Assembly: GCA_013400975.1 (NCBI GenBank)
Contig: WBMZ01014181.1
Span: 62,001 to 126,000, forward strand
DNA length: 64,000 bases
Origin: Atrichornis clamosus
Lineage: Eukaryota; Chordata; Aves; Passeriformes; Menuridae
Direction of reading: 5' to 3'
A program made the translations under genes and the position numbers. Below, one piece after another: positions 24,496-38,700 of the stretch. A model generated the notes under the pieces. That model was not told where the DNA came from. It did no database searches and saw only the letters and a program-made list of their open reading frames with translations. How positions within the stretch are numbered: position 1 is the stretch's first letter; the number at the start of each line of letters is the position of its first letter.

Positions 24496-27400
24496 TTGAA
24501 ATTCACATTTACAAATGTAAACATGTAGATGTTCTTTTATGATAAACAAGCCTGGCTTGGAGGCCTTTCTTTTAGTAAGACCTGTTCTCCATCCACTTGG
24601 GCTAAAGCTGCACAGTCAGAGTCTCTGCTCACCTGGGTTATGCTTTCAGGAGGGTACAGACTCACTCAGAAATATCAGTGCTGACATCAAGAGCAGTTGC
24701 ATGTGTAATCCCCCAGGCATGGGGTTTAAAAAAACTACCTCCTTCCCCAGTAGTGAGGTTAATGGCTGTTCTGCAGAAGGGGAGCAAGGCGATTTCATTT
24801 TTTTCCTTCATTCAAGAGGTTGCAGAGCCAGCATTCCTCTCTGTGCTGAGAAGACAGCAAATGTCAGCTCCCTACCTTCATTTATACCTTGATCAATGAA
24901 GCTGTTGGCAGAGAAAACTGTTACACGCAGTGAGAAAAGAAGCACAAACCTCCTACTGATGGAGACGGCTGACATTATTCCTGCTTGTAGCATGGGCTGT
25001 GGGCATATCCCTGCAGGGCTCTACCAAAGCAAGGGTGGCAGCACCACCTCTCCAAACCTAGAGCTCTGCTGTTGCATGGCAGTGGTGCACAGCACAAAAG
25101 GAGGAGAGGTGAGGGTCCAGCCCTCAAGCGTCATACGCTTTTCTCCTTCCCTTCATTCCAAATAGCAAACCTGAGAGTCCTGGGAATGGCTGTGTTTTTA
25201 AACTTGCCATACTACTTTCATTAGACTGCTTTCCCATAATCTGTTTCACACTGAGATATCCCCTGGGATTAATCATGGAAAAGGATCCCTTGAATTATAG
25301 ATGAAAATAAACTCAACTGGGCCAATAGAAAGCTGACCTCTCATTTAGTTATGGTTTCCTGAAAACTACCATTTGAGATGGAATTTTGTTTGTCACTTAA
25401 AATCCAGGATTAATCATCTGGGAAGGTTGGCAATTCTGCTTCTCCATTTGTTATCTCCTATGGGTGTTCCCCAGCATTTAAAACAATTTCTAGATTTTTT
25501 TTTTTTCTAAGGTGGGGAAAAACAAGGGGATGTTTATTTTCCATTCAGGCAAATAAAAAGTGACATTTGAAAAGATTATATAACTTCCATCATTGCAACT
25601 AAATATCTTTGGTGTATCTGAAAAAAACAGATTTGGATATTTGCTCTTGAAATGCACTAACAGAAACTGCCACAAAACTTTTCATCTACAATGGGGTTGC
25701 AAATATAGGTGATATGAAACCATATACTTTCTTTAATAGGAAAAACTCCTAGAATCATAAGTAGATAAACTGTTTAACAACAGATGTATATATACGTTTT
25801 TACGCACACACATGCATTTACTATGAACTGCATTAAATATGATGACAGAATACCACAGCATGAATATGCCCATGTCTTTTGTTTCTCACTGCTCCTCTAG
25901 AAATTTCAAGATTTTTAGGGTTTCATCTGCAAGTTTTCAGTAAGTGCTTTTTCATTTCTTCCAAAAAAGCAACTCAATCCTCCGTGATCTTAACATTCCC
26001 TAGATAGAATCTGGTAGATTCAGCAGCCTGTTGATGCAGCAAATTACGTCAGAGGTGCAAAAAAACAACCTGTGCTGCACTGGTGGAATTAGGACACGGT
26101 TTTCTACCACCCTTCCAATACTTTCCCACCATCACCAACCTGGTGAAGGCCCTTGGAGTCTGCCTTCCCACTGATTTCCCAAGGCAATGCATCAGATAAC
26201 ATACATGTGGCTAGGCTGCACCCTGCATGATATTTTGGGGACATCCTGGATCCTCCACAGTGGCTGAACAGGGATGATGTGCTTGTGCCCACCCCGGCGA
26301 TGCCAGCAGACCTCCCATAGCTGCAGCCAGCATGACGACACTCCTCAACAGTTCCCTCAGCTGGGCACGCGTGGCACGCTACACCTTGGGATATTGATCA
26401 TGTGCTGGCATGGGAACGGCACGAACTGGCAGCTGATTTGCTTTCACCTTGGCCCATTCAATGCCCTGTCCCACCCTGAGATGCCACCAGCACCAGAGCA
26501 ATCTATGGGCATCTGTATGGTGTTCATGCATATTCTTGCCCACACTATGCCTTAGGAATGAAAGAATTCTGCATAGAAAGGAAGGGACAGCCCTGGAAGC
26601 TGGGAATAAGCACACAGGGTCACCTGAACCTCTTTTCTAGGTCATTGCAAGAGATTTCACTCCACAGACCCGCTGAAATTTAAACCCTGTCCCACTGTAA
26701 GAGAAAAAAACCAAAGCAAAGCAGACTGTTGGATGCAGCTCAGTGTGCTTAGAGCTACTTTGTCAGCTTTCATTAGCCATAAATGCCAGGTCTTGCTTTC
26801 CATGCTGAGCTGAAGGTGCTGGATCTTGCCTCACTTTGCCTTAGCACGCAGCAAGGCTGACATAACTGCAGCTTCATGGGACCACACTGAACCTCCAAAG
26901 TCCTGCTCTGCCACACTCAGCTTCATTTCATCAAAGCCTTTGAATTAAGGCAACCTTCCACCACATACTCTAAGCAATTAGAAGATTTCCTACCTGCTGT
27001 AAGGCAGTCTTATTGTGAGCGTATATCACAACATAGCTTTTTACGTGTTATTCCACACCTGGATTGCTGCCTTTGTTGCAGGGGCCTGAGCTACAGCCCC
27101 TGCAGAAGCTCTGAACCATGCATTTGCAAGCAGAACGTAGGTTTCTGTGCTATTTCTGAAGCTCTGCAATTCACTTCCTGCCTCACACGTGGACAAGGGT
27201 TTTGCTTAGATGCAAAGCTGAGATTGAGCTGTCAGTCACAATATACTTCTCTTTTTCCCATTTTAGAAAAGGGATTCATATCTGTAAAGGATGCACTCAG
27301 CTTAAAACACTGTAGCCTTAACTGCATTGGCTCTGGAGCAAAGTATCAGAGAGACAAAGGTATATCCTACAATTAAGTCTGTGCTATAAAACAGGCCTAA

Positions 27401-28249
27401 CTAATGTCCAAATCCCAGCCTTGCTGAAGTACAAACAGCAGTCTCCTTTGCTGTACCGGACTAAGAAGTTGTGCAGGTAAAACCAAGCTGATTTTCAAGT
27501 GTATTTCCTAGCAATTTCAATGATTCCTGCTGACAGTTTAGTTTTAAGGACCAAATTCTCAGACAATATCTCATGACCCAATTCTGAAGTCAAGACTACA
27601 GTTCACAGATATTTTTCCCCATGCATCCCTCAGCAGTTTTGGAGAGAAAGGATTCTAAAAGAAGGCCACAGTAAGCACAAAAGAGACAAAAGCAGTTATC
27701 CAGACATTTAAACCAGATAAACCCAAGTTAGTGCTAAATACAGATTTTCAGCAGCAGTTTTTGGAAACCCACAGAGGGGAACTTTGCAGTTCCAAAGACA
27801 AGGCAGGGAAGAAGTTGGAGAGTTTTAACTAGTTTCTGCCTTGCCACCCACTACCTGCTAACCTCCACCCCGTGTGAAATGAAGACAGAATATAATTCTC
27901 AGTTAAAACCAAACAATGCATTTTCTCTCCTCCTCACTACCAAAAAATATTAAAATATTTACATGTCTTTAATAAAATCTGTATTATAAAAGACAGAGAA
28001 AACAGTCAAATTTTAAACAAAGGAAAAAACCCCCAAATGAATGAAGGCATCAAGACCATGATATTTACTGTTTTGCCTGTCTCCAGAGCTTAATTTTGAA
28101 TTAGCTTTGTGGCTTGGCTACTTAGTCTACACACTCATATTTTAAAATAATTAACTTTTCCAACTCCTTAGAACATAAGCTTAATTCTAGTAACCACAGC
28201 TGCTCATTGCTATATTTTGTTAAAGCTTATTTAATTTTTGAGGCCCCGA

Positions 28250-28410
28250 CTTCAAGCTTCCATCTCTGAGTACTTTTAAGGAGGAGTTGGACATGCATCT
28301 GTCAGGGATGATGTTGATATAGTTGCATTTGCGTTCAGAAGGAAAGATGCTTTAATGATCTCTTAAGGTCATCTTCAGGGCTAATCTTCCGTGACAGATT
28401 CTAACACAAC
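28250..28410 (+). mobile_element. Old CR1-type LINE 3' end
   Basis: A short stretch reads GAGTACTTTTAAGGAGGAG, then GTTGGACATGCATCTGTC, then AGGGATGATG, and ends with ATGATCTCTTAAGGTCAT. This follows the 3' end of ancient amniote CR1 elements, where a reverse transcriptase tail (KRRLDxHL-like) leads into GACCTCTTGAGGTCCCTTCC. It is much more diverged than the CR1 copies at 3 kb and 57 kb. Only the terminal part remains and there is no open frame. Confidence 0.65.
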
Positions 28411-30592
28411 CTAATTACACTAATTCAAGAGAAAGGTACCCCATCACAATGGCTCTCAGCTCCTCCCTCCAGCTTCTCTTCTGTTTCTATTTTAATAAAT
28501 CCTTTCTCTGTAGTGTAGTTTGGCCATAAGAAAAATTAGGAAACGTATCTATGAGAAACTACCCCTAGGCCAGACAGACAGCTTTCTGATAGCAGAAAGA
28601 GAACTATCAGCTTTGTCTTTCTATTGTATCGTCAGTTTTACGTTACATAAAGGCCAGGAAATTCAATACTGTGAGGAGAGAGGCAACACAGAGTCTCTCA
28701 CCAGGTTTTCACAGTCACAGACTCTGGATTTTGCCACCAGCTGACTGCTCAGCAGGACAAGTTTGATCTGGGCACAAGACTGCATTTCTATCAAGTTAGT
28801 TCTTGTGTACCTGATATAAAGGTAACATTGGCTCCAGCACAAAATTTGTCATTGCTATTTCCATCCTCAGACAGTCTTTGGACATTTGAATCATACCTGG
28901 AGACCTGTGAATGATATATCTATGTTGTTGATACCTGTGAAATCAGTGCTCTGCACTGTGTGCCCGCTATACCTATAAAAGTCTCCTGGGGACCTTCCTG
29001 TTGAGTTTATGCTACTGTCAGAGCCTGGTCTAAACAAATGAGAGCCTTGGCACCCTGACATTTCTAACAGACTTTTTGAGGCAGGTCCCATAAAAATTAT
29101 GGAGCAGTTCACAACCCATATGTGTATATTTTTGCAGCATAAAATACTCCAGAAATTCCTGGTGTATTCTCCACAATTTCTACCTTCTGTGCTGTTTTCC
29201 TTCTTTTTTTTTGTATTTCCATTCAGTCATCACTTCAGTAAAGATCAAAAGTCAGTATATTGTTCTGTTTTATGGATCAAATCCCTCTAGAATAATCTCT
29301 GCAATGGCATACAGATCTGCAGATGTATTTTTGTGGAAAAAGTTAAAAAGCATTTGAATATTGTTCAGTATATTATAATATTTTGTCTGTTCATTTTTAA
29401 TTGCCTCTAGAGTGAAGCTTTATGCATTTTATTTGAACACAAAGATTTCTTTTATGCCTGAGATTTAAATTAGCAGTGGGCAAAGCAATTCCATAAAGAG
29501 GAAAGGAGAGTGGCTGAACATTTTACCTTCCATCAGAAAATAATACCCTCAAAGTGATCTACAGAGGGTGTGTGCCCTGAGGTGGGACCCCCCCATCTTC
29601 CCACCACTCGGTCCTGTGACTTGGTGCAGACCTAAGACTACCCATCCCACATAAGACTCCCATTTGACTGCTCCCAGAGATACTTTGGAGACCAGCACGG
29701 AAGCTTTAAACCTCCCACGCTCAAACCGAGCGTTCCTCTTTACTTCTTTGCCAAAAACATCTAACAGGACTTCAGTGGCACTCTCTCACAGATCCTATTT
29801 CCTAAGCAGGGCTGTGCAGTGTAGCAAGCCATGGTAGCAGGCAACTGAAGCCCTTCAAGTGCCATGTTTGTTTCCGGAAAGGAGAACAGGCAGGAGAGGG
29901 GGAGGCAAGCACTTGGCCTGAGTGGACTTACCAGAGTCTCAGCAAACCCAGAGAGAACTGGAAGGGACACTTCGTTTATAACATGTTGGCCAGCAGTGGG
30001 AGAAGGAGCAGAAGACTATGGAAGGAGTTACTCAGCTACAGAGGAGGAAGAGCATTGGGTTATCAAAACCATGTGGATGTCAGGGAACCACCTGGACCTC
30101 TTTCTGCATTTTGCAGCTGATCTCCAAAGCACTGCTTCCTGTGGTTTGCTGATCCCTACAGGGAAAACAGCAACACACAAATAGAAGTATGTTTCACAAT
30201 ACTGTATTATTTACAAATGCACTGACTTGAAAAGGATGAAAGTTGGTGCTGGTTTTAAGTGATTTTGGTTTATATTTTAGTTTTCTGAAATTAACTATGG
30301 TAAACCTGACTACATCTGATGGTGAGATACAACAGACTCAAAACCTTAATGTCTCCCTTTAAAATAAAACCTAACAAGAGTAGTCATCTGATTTCAGTTC
30401 CCTCCTTTAAAATCCTCTGACTTCAACTGCCTTTGACTCCTTAGATAAAATAAGGGTCTGATCCCCGCTCCTTGCCTGTACACAATCCAAGGGCCAATAC
30501 TGAAGACTATGGCATTTCTCCAAATCAATATGACCAGCAATAAAATATGGTCAGGTGATTTCAGAAAGAGTTTTTCTAGTGGTATGTGTGTG
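28411..30592. other. Intergenic DNA, no gene seen
   Basis: No recognisable exon or repeat. The short frames on both strands are of chance length and composition. Confidence 0.7.
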
Positions 30593-30865
30593 CTATAACC
30601 TGCTAGGGGGGACAGCAAATCTCTCTGCAATCTTTTGGTACAGCACATCCATTACACAGCCACAGACAGATGCACGTGATAGCGCTGTGCCAAAACTACG
30701 TGCTACAGACAAGGTGTCAGAGACAGGAAAGATGTAATGGAGAATAACAGTTTCCATTTTCTGATCCTCTGGCAGACGTGCTGTCAACACTAAGCTTTCC
30801 TTACCCAAAAGGGGATCAAAAACAATACATTGCTGCCCTTCCATACACTTGTTCTTTGGGGGCAA
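30593..30865 (-). pseudogene. Possible PIF/Harbinger transposase N-terminal fragment
   Basis: This 90-codon frame on the minus strand includes ILHYIFPVSDTLSVARSFG, then SRASVCGCVMDVLYQKI and AERFAVPPS. The arrangement resembles the helix-turn-helix segment before the DDE core of PIF/Harbinger transposases and HARBI1. In that family a stretch such as LWxLAxxxxYRSIAxxFGV is followed by a serine-threonine turn, then V-C-x-x-V-x-x-V. Shared positions here are the leading V-x-L, SVA, FG, S and SVCGCVMDV. The frame ends soon after, and the next minus-strand sequence in other frames is hydrophobic (30,394-30,560) without a clear DDE motif. No terminal inverted repeats or target duplication were found. 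It could be a decayed DNA transposon relic or a coincidence. The likeness is from pattern memory, not a search. Confidence 0.35.
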
Positions 30866-33800
30866 AGCAGGGTGGGAGCCAGCCCGTGCTCAACTCTCCT
30901 GTTAATCTCCTGCCAGTGTAGTTTTTTTAATTAGTGAGGTCTTAATGTGCTTTGTGTCCAGTCTCCCTTGCAAAAGGCTCAATGCTGTTCAAAAGCATCA
31001 TTTCATCAAGCATTTGTACATCTATGCTAAGAAAATACATGCCACAGTCCCTCAAAGAGTTCCGTTTTGATCAGATGAGATATACCAATGGTGCTGCGCT
31101 AATGACAGGCCTCACCGTTTTTTCTTAGACTCTTGGTGTTACCAGAACATTGCCTGGTTTACACTAAGCCAACAATTTCTCAGTTCAGTTCTTAGACACC
31201 ACATCATTCTCCTGTTTGAAAATATTCTGTGATTTATCTGGGTAGGGTTTTAATGCAAGTACATGCCCTTGTCTATTGGGGTTTTTTACCAGGGTAAAGT
31301 GCCAGATTTTTCCTAGAACAACATTGGTCACACTACAAAATAACCTAACCATCCTAAAGGCTGCAGTATTCTTATTCTGTTTGAAGTCATTATGTCTGTA
31401 ATGCCAACCCCCCAAGGATCTGCTAATGAGTGCTGCTTATGCATCATTTTCTAAACTGTACACCACAGTTAGGAAAAAAATCCAGACTCTACACGTGAAG
31501 TGTCAGTGTGGTGGATTGGATTCATAATACTTAAAGAACCAAGAAATGTACTGGTGATGTGACATACTTGGATTCAGATGCTAACATCTCATGAGATGAA
31601 GTACTTTCATTCAGTGCTGAAAACAGAACCTGGTTACAGAAGATCTCCTAGTTGTATTCCAGTCTGAACAACTATAAACTTTTTTCAAACTGGGTTTGGC
31701 AAAGATATAATGAAAACCTGCATTATCCTAGAAGCTGCAAGAGGGAACCTAATAGAGAATTTCAGACTAACACCTAAAGAAGAATCTGGCCTATACTGTA
31801 AAAACAAGAGAATGATATGGCCTCACAGCAGAGTCTGCCATTTAACAAAGTAGTTTGGGGAACTGCAGTCACATTCCCTACCTTGGGATGCCCAAATAGA
31901 TTGACTCTTGACTCGCTCTAAGTATTCAAAAAAACTGGGGGATCTCAATTGCAACCTTTCACAATGCAAAGAAAAATAAAAAAAAAGAAAGAAAAAAATA
32001 AGATAAATCTAGTGCATTTTGACTGAGATGAAATTTGTTTTGATAGGGAACAGAGTATAGTTCAGCTGCAAATAAACCCTAACTGCTTTTAATAGCATTT
32101 TGCAAAGTTGCTAAGGACCTATACACAGACAGCAGGATCAATATAAGCTAAACTTGGATTTCATAGCTGAAATCAGAGCCACTTCATACTGACAAAGTAA
32201 CAAAACAGCATAAGAACAATGAGACACCCTGGCACATGTGCACCTTTTCTAAAACCACACATAATGAAGCTTTAGCAATGCAGAACTCAACCTCCCAGCT
32301 CAAAGTTTTATTGGCCATTATCTCACTGGATTTGGAACAGCAGCTCTGAATGCAGTAAAAGACATTCATTTTTCACAATGTTTCCCCACATAACTGACAA
32401 ATTTATTACTGTTATAAAAAAGGACACTATTTTGAAATCCTCGGGGTGCTTGACTTGTAATGATGCCAAACATGTTTCTCTTTTCATTAGCATTCAGGGA
32501 ACACTATGCCCAAACCAACCTCATCTACTTTTACCACTCACATTGATGCAGCTGATGTTGGATCTCCAGCCATCTCAGTTCTGGTCCAAGGTAATAGCTT
32601 AGGACCAGAGCAATCAGATATACTGAGAAGCTGTTTTCAAAATAGACTGGAGACTGCTAGGCATCCCCAGTATAGCCTCACACTGGCCTACTTCAATATG
32701 GTGTGAACTCTGAAAATCTACCTCACCTCACAGAATGGGTAATGTTGGAAGAGTGGGTCATGTGGTCCAAAATTTTCCCTGGTTGAGAATTACAGACACT
32801 TCTCTCAGTTTGTAGGATGGTTGCAAAAGTAAATATATTCAGAAGTTCAAATGGTAAAAAACCTCACAAGTGTTACCTAAACCTCTGGAATGCAGGAATT
32901 CTTCAACAAGCTTGGCACATCTTCCAACCCCACAGGAAAAAAGTAAACAAAATGGTAGCACAACTTGTTTTAGGTGGTGTCTGAAGATATCAGAGGCAGA
33001 AAAAAAGGATGGTTATTAATAGGGCATCAAGGTACTTGGTTAGCCAAATTCTGCTTCACCCAGGGAGATCTACTATCTTCCTTCCATATTACAACCCTTC
33101 TGAAGAAAGCAAGAACTTAAAGCCCAGAGACCTCCTGCTTTCTACTGGGCTGCTCATCCCTTTGGTCCTCAGCCCGATGACCCAGATCTGAACACGACAG
33201 CATTCTGAAATTATCTTCGATATCTTGTCTCTCTCATTCATGAAGTCACTTTGAGTGCCATATATGATGTAAACCCTGTTCACCTCAGCTGAACATGCCT
33301 AAATTCCCCTACTAGAAGAAGTCTTCTTCAGGAAGGCTGGGCTCTTTTTGTTCCATAAGTTCCTCGCTCTGTCATCTCTCATCTGGTTCACCCTTGTGGT
33401 CAGCATAGGCCTCTGTCTCCTCTTTGCCCACAACTCTCCTTTCTCTCAGAAACCAATCCTGGAGGTCACTACATCCCGAGATACCAGGGTGGTGGCCTTT
33501 CCTATAATCCTCTGTTAGCCCCTTGAGTAACTCTTGCATCAGTAGTATCGCTGTCCTCCAGGACAGCCAGGCCTCAGCAGGCAGTGGTATCACAGCAAGT
33601 GCCATTAACCCAGTCACACCCACAGATCACATGTTATGTTACAGAGCCTGCAGTAAGGATTTGCTGCCTTTGTTTCCACTTGGCTTCTTCTCACCCACCT
33701 TCACTCTAACCCTCACTGGTTTTGCTTTCTTTGTCATATTCAGACCTAACTCCAGTAAGCTCAGATTGGATCCCACTCCTCTCACCATAGGAGTTTGAGA

Positions 33801-35723
33801 TAGCCTGCATCAACTCAGTTGTTTATGCTTTCTCTGCAGTAAATGGAGAGAGATATCTCCAGAGGGCTGTTCATCCCACTGTATTCAGATACGACAGAGA
33901 GGGGGGAAATGCATCAACTTATACGGAGCAGGAGATCTGGCAGCAAGCTCAAGCTACAGTTCAGCAGTGTAAATCTTAGAGCATGAATAACAGAGATCTG
34001 AAAAACAGACACTGACTGACTGATTGAGAGCTTCACTCCCATGGAAGCCCAGATGTCCTCTCTGTCCCATTATCACTTTCAAGTTGAGGGGTGGGGATGG
34101 TGTTTTTTAGTAGTCCCAGGAGGTTGTGAAGATCTTAAAAGCATGATCTGCACTGTTCTGTGGGGCTGACATCAGTTCTGTGCAACACCACGCTCAGTGT
34201 TAGGTTATCATTTGGGTCAACAGCCATAAATGTTTGCTTCAAACTTCTTTTCAGACTCTGAATCAAGGTTAAGCCTAGTTCTCCAGGATCCACATCAACT
34301 CCCATTTAAGGCAAGGAAAACAAAGGAAAATGTTCCTTTGAAACTACTAATGATTGAAGCCTTTTAATTCTTTTCCTGTTTGCCATTAATTTCTGCCCCT
34401 GTGAGTCTCAGAGCTTGCTGCTTTATCTTCTAAGCCTTAGAAGCCTTGTTTTCCTCAAGGACACATTGGATTTATGAACATTTCTTTCTTTGTTCACCAT
34501 GCCCTTCCTATTTTTTTTTCAGAATCAGGAACTCATTACAGCACCAGTTCATTCTCTCTCTGCTTGCCAAGTGAACCTTGAGTATGGAAAGTAAGTCCTT
34601 TCTGTATGCAGGGAGTCCTTTCTTGATAATTTTCCAAGTAATACAGAATGCCTATTATAAGAAAGAAATCTCTGCATATTCTTACAAAAACATAACATTG
34701 ATAAAAAGAGATAAATCTAGACTGATCCTCAATTGCCCTAGCCCAATCCTGAAAACAACTAAAGAAAATTATATAGTATCTTCATTCAGTGAAAAGATTG
34801 TCTCCTTCATAAATCAACAAATTCCCTTTTTCTCAATTCTGCTTCTCCTTAGTAGCCTCATACATACTTTCCTCTTCTTGATTCTTCTCTCTCTGTGTGT
34901 TATCATTAGGAGTCCTTTTCTTACCAGGCATGTAAATAGGAATCTTGAAGACTTTGCTGCCCACACCTCTGGTCTCGTTTTTCCTTTATGACTTTCCTTC
35001 TGAGTCCAACCTAAGCAACACACAGTCAAGTCAGAGGCTGCATTTTATTATTGACAGTGAGTCCTACTTATAAACACAAAATAATTCAATCTCTTCTCCT
35101 GGTTTCATAAGTCTATGAGAACAGATATTTGTTCAATCCAGCATATATCCTCATAATATAGTTAAAAGGTACTTCAGGTCTCTTAACTCCCCTTGCCAAT
35201 TTGCACAGGCAAACATTGTCCAAAATATTGTTCAAAATATTAATAACAACTCACAAACAAATCAATAAATGCCTAGCCCTCTGGGCAGACATGAAAAAGA
35301 GCCAGTATGACAGACCACCAAAATATGTTATCAAAGCATCCATGCTGGAAGGGAAAGAATAAGTACTGAAATAATGAACCAATGCCAGGCTGAGTTACTG
35401 TATTAGCTTGTTACCAAAATCCTGCTATCACTCATAAAGTGAGCAAAGGAAAGGTACCTTGTGCACCTCATTGATGGCTGTGGAAGGCAACAGCAAAGCA
35501 AAAGGCAGAGCCTGGCCACGTGCATGGGAACGGTGGGATCCCACTTGACCCAGAAGACTGAGGTATTTCCTACTGGAAAGTTGTATGTGATCCTAGGAGG
35601 GACAGACAGGGAGCAGGATTTCCAGTCAACCACCCCTGGGTTTACTAGAAGGCTGGAAAAAGGAACAGCCCTTATTGAGCTCCTAATGTTCCCAGAGGTG
35701 GGCAGGAGAGTTTATCCATGGAG

Positions 35724-35786
35724 AAAAAAAAAAGGACAAAAAAAAAAAAAAAAGAAAAAAAAAAAGAAAAAAAAAAAAAGAAAAAG
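35724..35786 (+). repeat. A-rich simple repeat, 63 bases
   Basis: Runs of 10-16 A separated by single G or short interruptions. It encodes a meaningless polylysine at the end of a chance frame. No retroposon body could be recognised upstream. Confidence 0.9.
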
Positions 35787-38700
35787 CAACTAGGACATTG
35801 ATAAATCTGCAATTTATCCCCACATCACAAGTCCAAACCTGCTTCCAAGAAAGTCAGTGACAGTCAAGCATCAACGTCCATTCCAGCTTATATCCTTTCA
35901 AGGGATATTTTGAATATTAGCAAACATTTAAGTTTCCAGTTCGTTTCAGCACACAAATACATGTACTCTTTTACAATATAAATATTTTAAAACTGTTTGC
36001 ATCTTGCTCTTACCTTTATCATCCTCAAAAGCTATAATATAACAATTGTTGCCCATACTTAGTTCATTTACTTAAAATCTCATCAGCTTGTCTGCACAAC
36101 ACAGGTTCTCATATGGATGAAGCCACAGACATTCTGCAGGCATTCTTGGGCTGCTCCTCAGAGCTTACGCAGAGCAAGGCACAAGATAAGCAGTAGCCTC
36201 CATCTGAGAGCTGTCCTGGTCTTCCTGCTACACCAAGGTGCACTAAAGCAGACAATCTCTGTGAAAGATCCTCATATGACAAAGCCAGAAAAAGGAGATA
36301 AAAATCAGAGGGGAAGCAGAGTTCAAATATGTCTAACTCTCTATTTGTGTCTCCTCCTGAGTATTCTCAGAGGTGATGAATAGCTGAAGGAAGGTTACAG
36401 CTTTCCTGACAAGCTGGACTCAGGCCTGAGTCCATGTAATTTATGAGAGCTGATATTTACAGTCCAAAAAAAGCTGTAGAGTGAACAAGCCTGGACACTT
36501 CATCTTGTCCCCATCTGGAGCTCTCCTTCCAAGTCACAACATCAATATTAAGTCAAAAGTTGTGAGAGAAAAATTCACATCAGTTTAAAAGACCTGTAGA
36601 CAGAAAAGTTGTGGAGGAAGTTGCCAACTCTGGAAAAGAGGCAGCCTATATGAAATTAAATTTTTAAAAGAGAGCACAATGTATTGATCTCATCTTTGCC
36701 GGAATAAAATATTAATCATAAGACCCTTCCCTCACACCAACCACAACCATTATAATGATTAAAAACCCAGGAAGATAATAAAGTCATCTCACAAAAGAAG
36801 AAAGAAAATAACCCAGGGAGATACAGAACACCATTTGTCCCAAACATGTTTTCTTAAAATATTTTGCCACAAATAAAAGCCGTAATGGAACTTTTTTTTC
36901 CACTTACTAGAGCTTTACTTCCTTTTCTTGGGCAAATGTTTGTAAATCAGAGAGGAAAATGGCCAGTAACAGTCCCTTGCAGTTTTGCAGGAACCTTTTA
37001 TTTGCATATTGCAGGATCCTAGCTACCACGTGAAGGTGATGTCCATCAGGTTAGCTGGGATCACCACACAATAAATCACAGAGAATTTTAGTAAATGAAT
37101 CTTTCCTGCGTCTTCCCCTGTCCTCTGTCTAGTCATCTATCTCTCTGCAATTTACAGGATAACACATCCCAATTCTACAGGTAACTCCAATTAGCAGCAG
37201 GTTATAAATCAACCTCTTCTTGCTTTAAGTTGCCTATCCTACAACCCAGGAGTCATGACTTTTTAATAGTTTCTTCATCTCCCATCCTGTAAACATTTAA
37301 ATAAGAGCTCTTTGACAAAGTATATTGGGAATTTTCAGTTTTTCCAGGAGACAGAAGTAACTTAGTCAAAGACCTGGAAAATCCTGTGGCTTTTAGTGTC
37401 GTGAGGTTATGTAAATTCTTCTGGGATTTTGTGGTCACTTTAATTCTAAAAGTTAGAACTTCTAACTAAAGCATTTGCCTTTGTGAGCAAACTGCCAACA
37501 TATTTTCCAAATCTGTCTAAAATGGTTCTCAAAGGCTTCTACTGAGTTCTGTCCTAGCAAAATCCACATAGCTTATAAGCCTTGCAGCTGGCGAAGCCAC
37601 AGCCCAAATGATTTGTATAGTCCTACCCCAAGCACAGCACACGCAGTCCCTGAGTGACTGAGCCTGTTTGCATGCACATACAGCCACGGGACAAAAGCAC
37701 TCCAGCATCAATACTCTTCCCAGACGGACCACATAAGAACGCGTGGCTGGTCACTAACACTCAGCGGCCGTGTGCTGGTTTCTCCTTCAAGAATTCTCCT
37801 GAGAAATGCCCCTGTGAAGGTGCTGACAGTGTCAGGAGATCAGGGAACTCTGAGTGGAGCACCCACATAGAGATGGACACCTTCCTGTCCCAGTGGATGC
37901 CACCTATTCCACAAGTCTGTTCTGCACACGTGAAAAATAAAAGCTGTCACATACTCAAATTGGAGCCATGAAAAAAAAAACACAGAAGACTCTAGAGTTA
38001 TGAGGTCATGCAGAGACACTCTTCAGTAGCTTCTCACACAGCTGGCCCTTCAACAGGACTGTAAAGCTCAGAAGAGACCTGCAAATACAGTGCCCAAAAG
38101 AGGATGGAAATGCTACAGAGTATTTAGTGAGACACAAGGTCAGTAATGTCAGCAGTGTAGTAGCAAAGAGTATTGAAAGGGAGATATTTCAGCTTGCTAC
38201 TCAGCTATGAAAGAATTCAGGGAAGGATGGCAGAGTTTAAACTGTGAAAATGGAAAAAAACCCCTCAACACTAGCAGTTTGGGGAAACCAGTGGTAGCAC
38301 AGGGATGGGACTATGAGAGATGCAGTTTTCTATACTCTTAAAGTAGACCAAATCTTTTGGCTTATATGTTCCCTGAGCCCTCACTTACACAAGTTCTCAG
38401 AGGCATTTCTGTGGAGGTTTTTTTCCCAAAAGAAAGCTGAATAAGAATTTGGCCTAGGTGAATTTACAGTAAAAGAAAGCACAGAGGGAGAAACTGCTTT
38501 TGGAAGGATTGACAAGGATGATCAATATTGTTGCCAAGGTAAGAAAGATCATTCAAATATACTTGATGGAAATCTAATATATTTCCAGCTGTTACCATTT
38601 CAGCTTGATGTGGTCCAGAAGAGAAAAGTCCATGTGTATTTATCCAGATCTGATTATCGTGCTCCAAGGGTGGGAGTTGGGTCAAATGTGTCTCACACCT

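Larger units (their letters stand above)
23217..28249. other. Intergenic DNA, no gene seen
   Basis: Apart from the microsatellites listed, nothing could be identified. A slightly CpG-richer patch lies at 26,293-26,424 (about 8 CpG), within overlapping frames of 78-93 codons on opposite strands. Neither is recognisable. A T run sits near 25,495-25,507. Confidence 0.7.

Noticed and set aside
24144..24542. 132-codon frame with hydrophobic stretches resembling membrane segments
   Set aside because: It runs through CA and TA microsatellites, which create the hydrophobic and tyrosine-rich residues artificially.
26274..26615. Overlapping frames of 93 codons (plus) and 78 codons (minus) in a slightly CpG-richer patch
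   Set aside because: Neither frame resembles a known protein, and the CpG enrichment is weak.
33372..33623. 83-codon minus-strand frame with charged C-terminus, suspected transposon coding remnant
   Set aside because: I could not match it to CR1, retroviral or DNA transposon proteins with any confidence.
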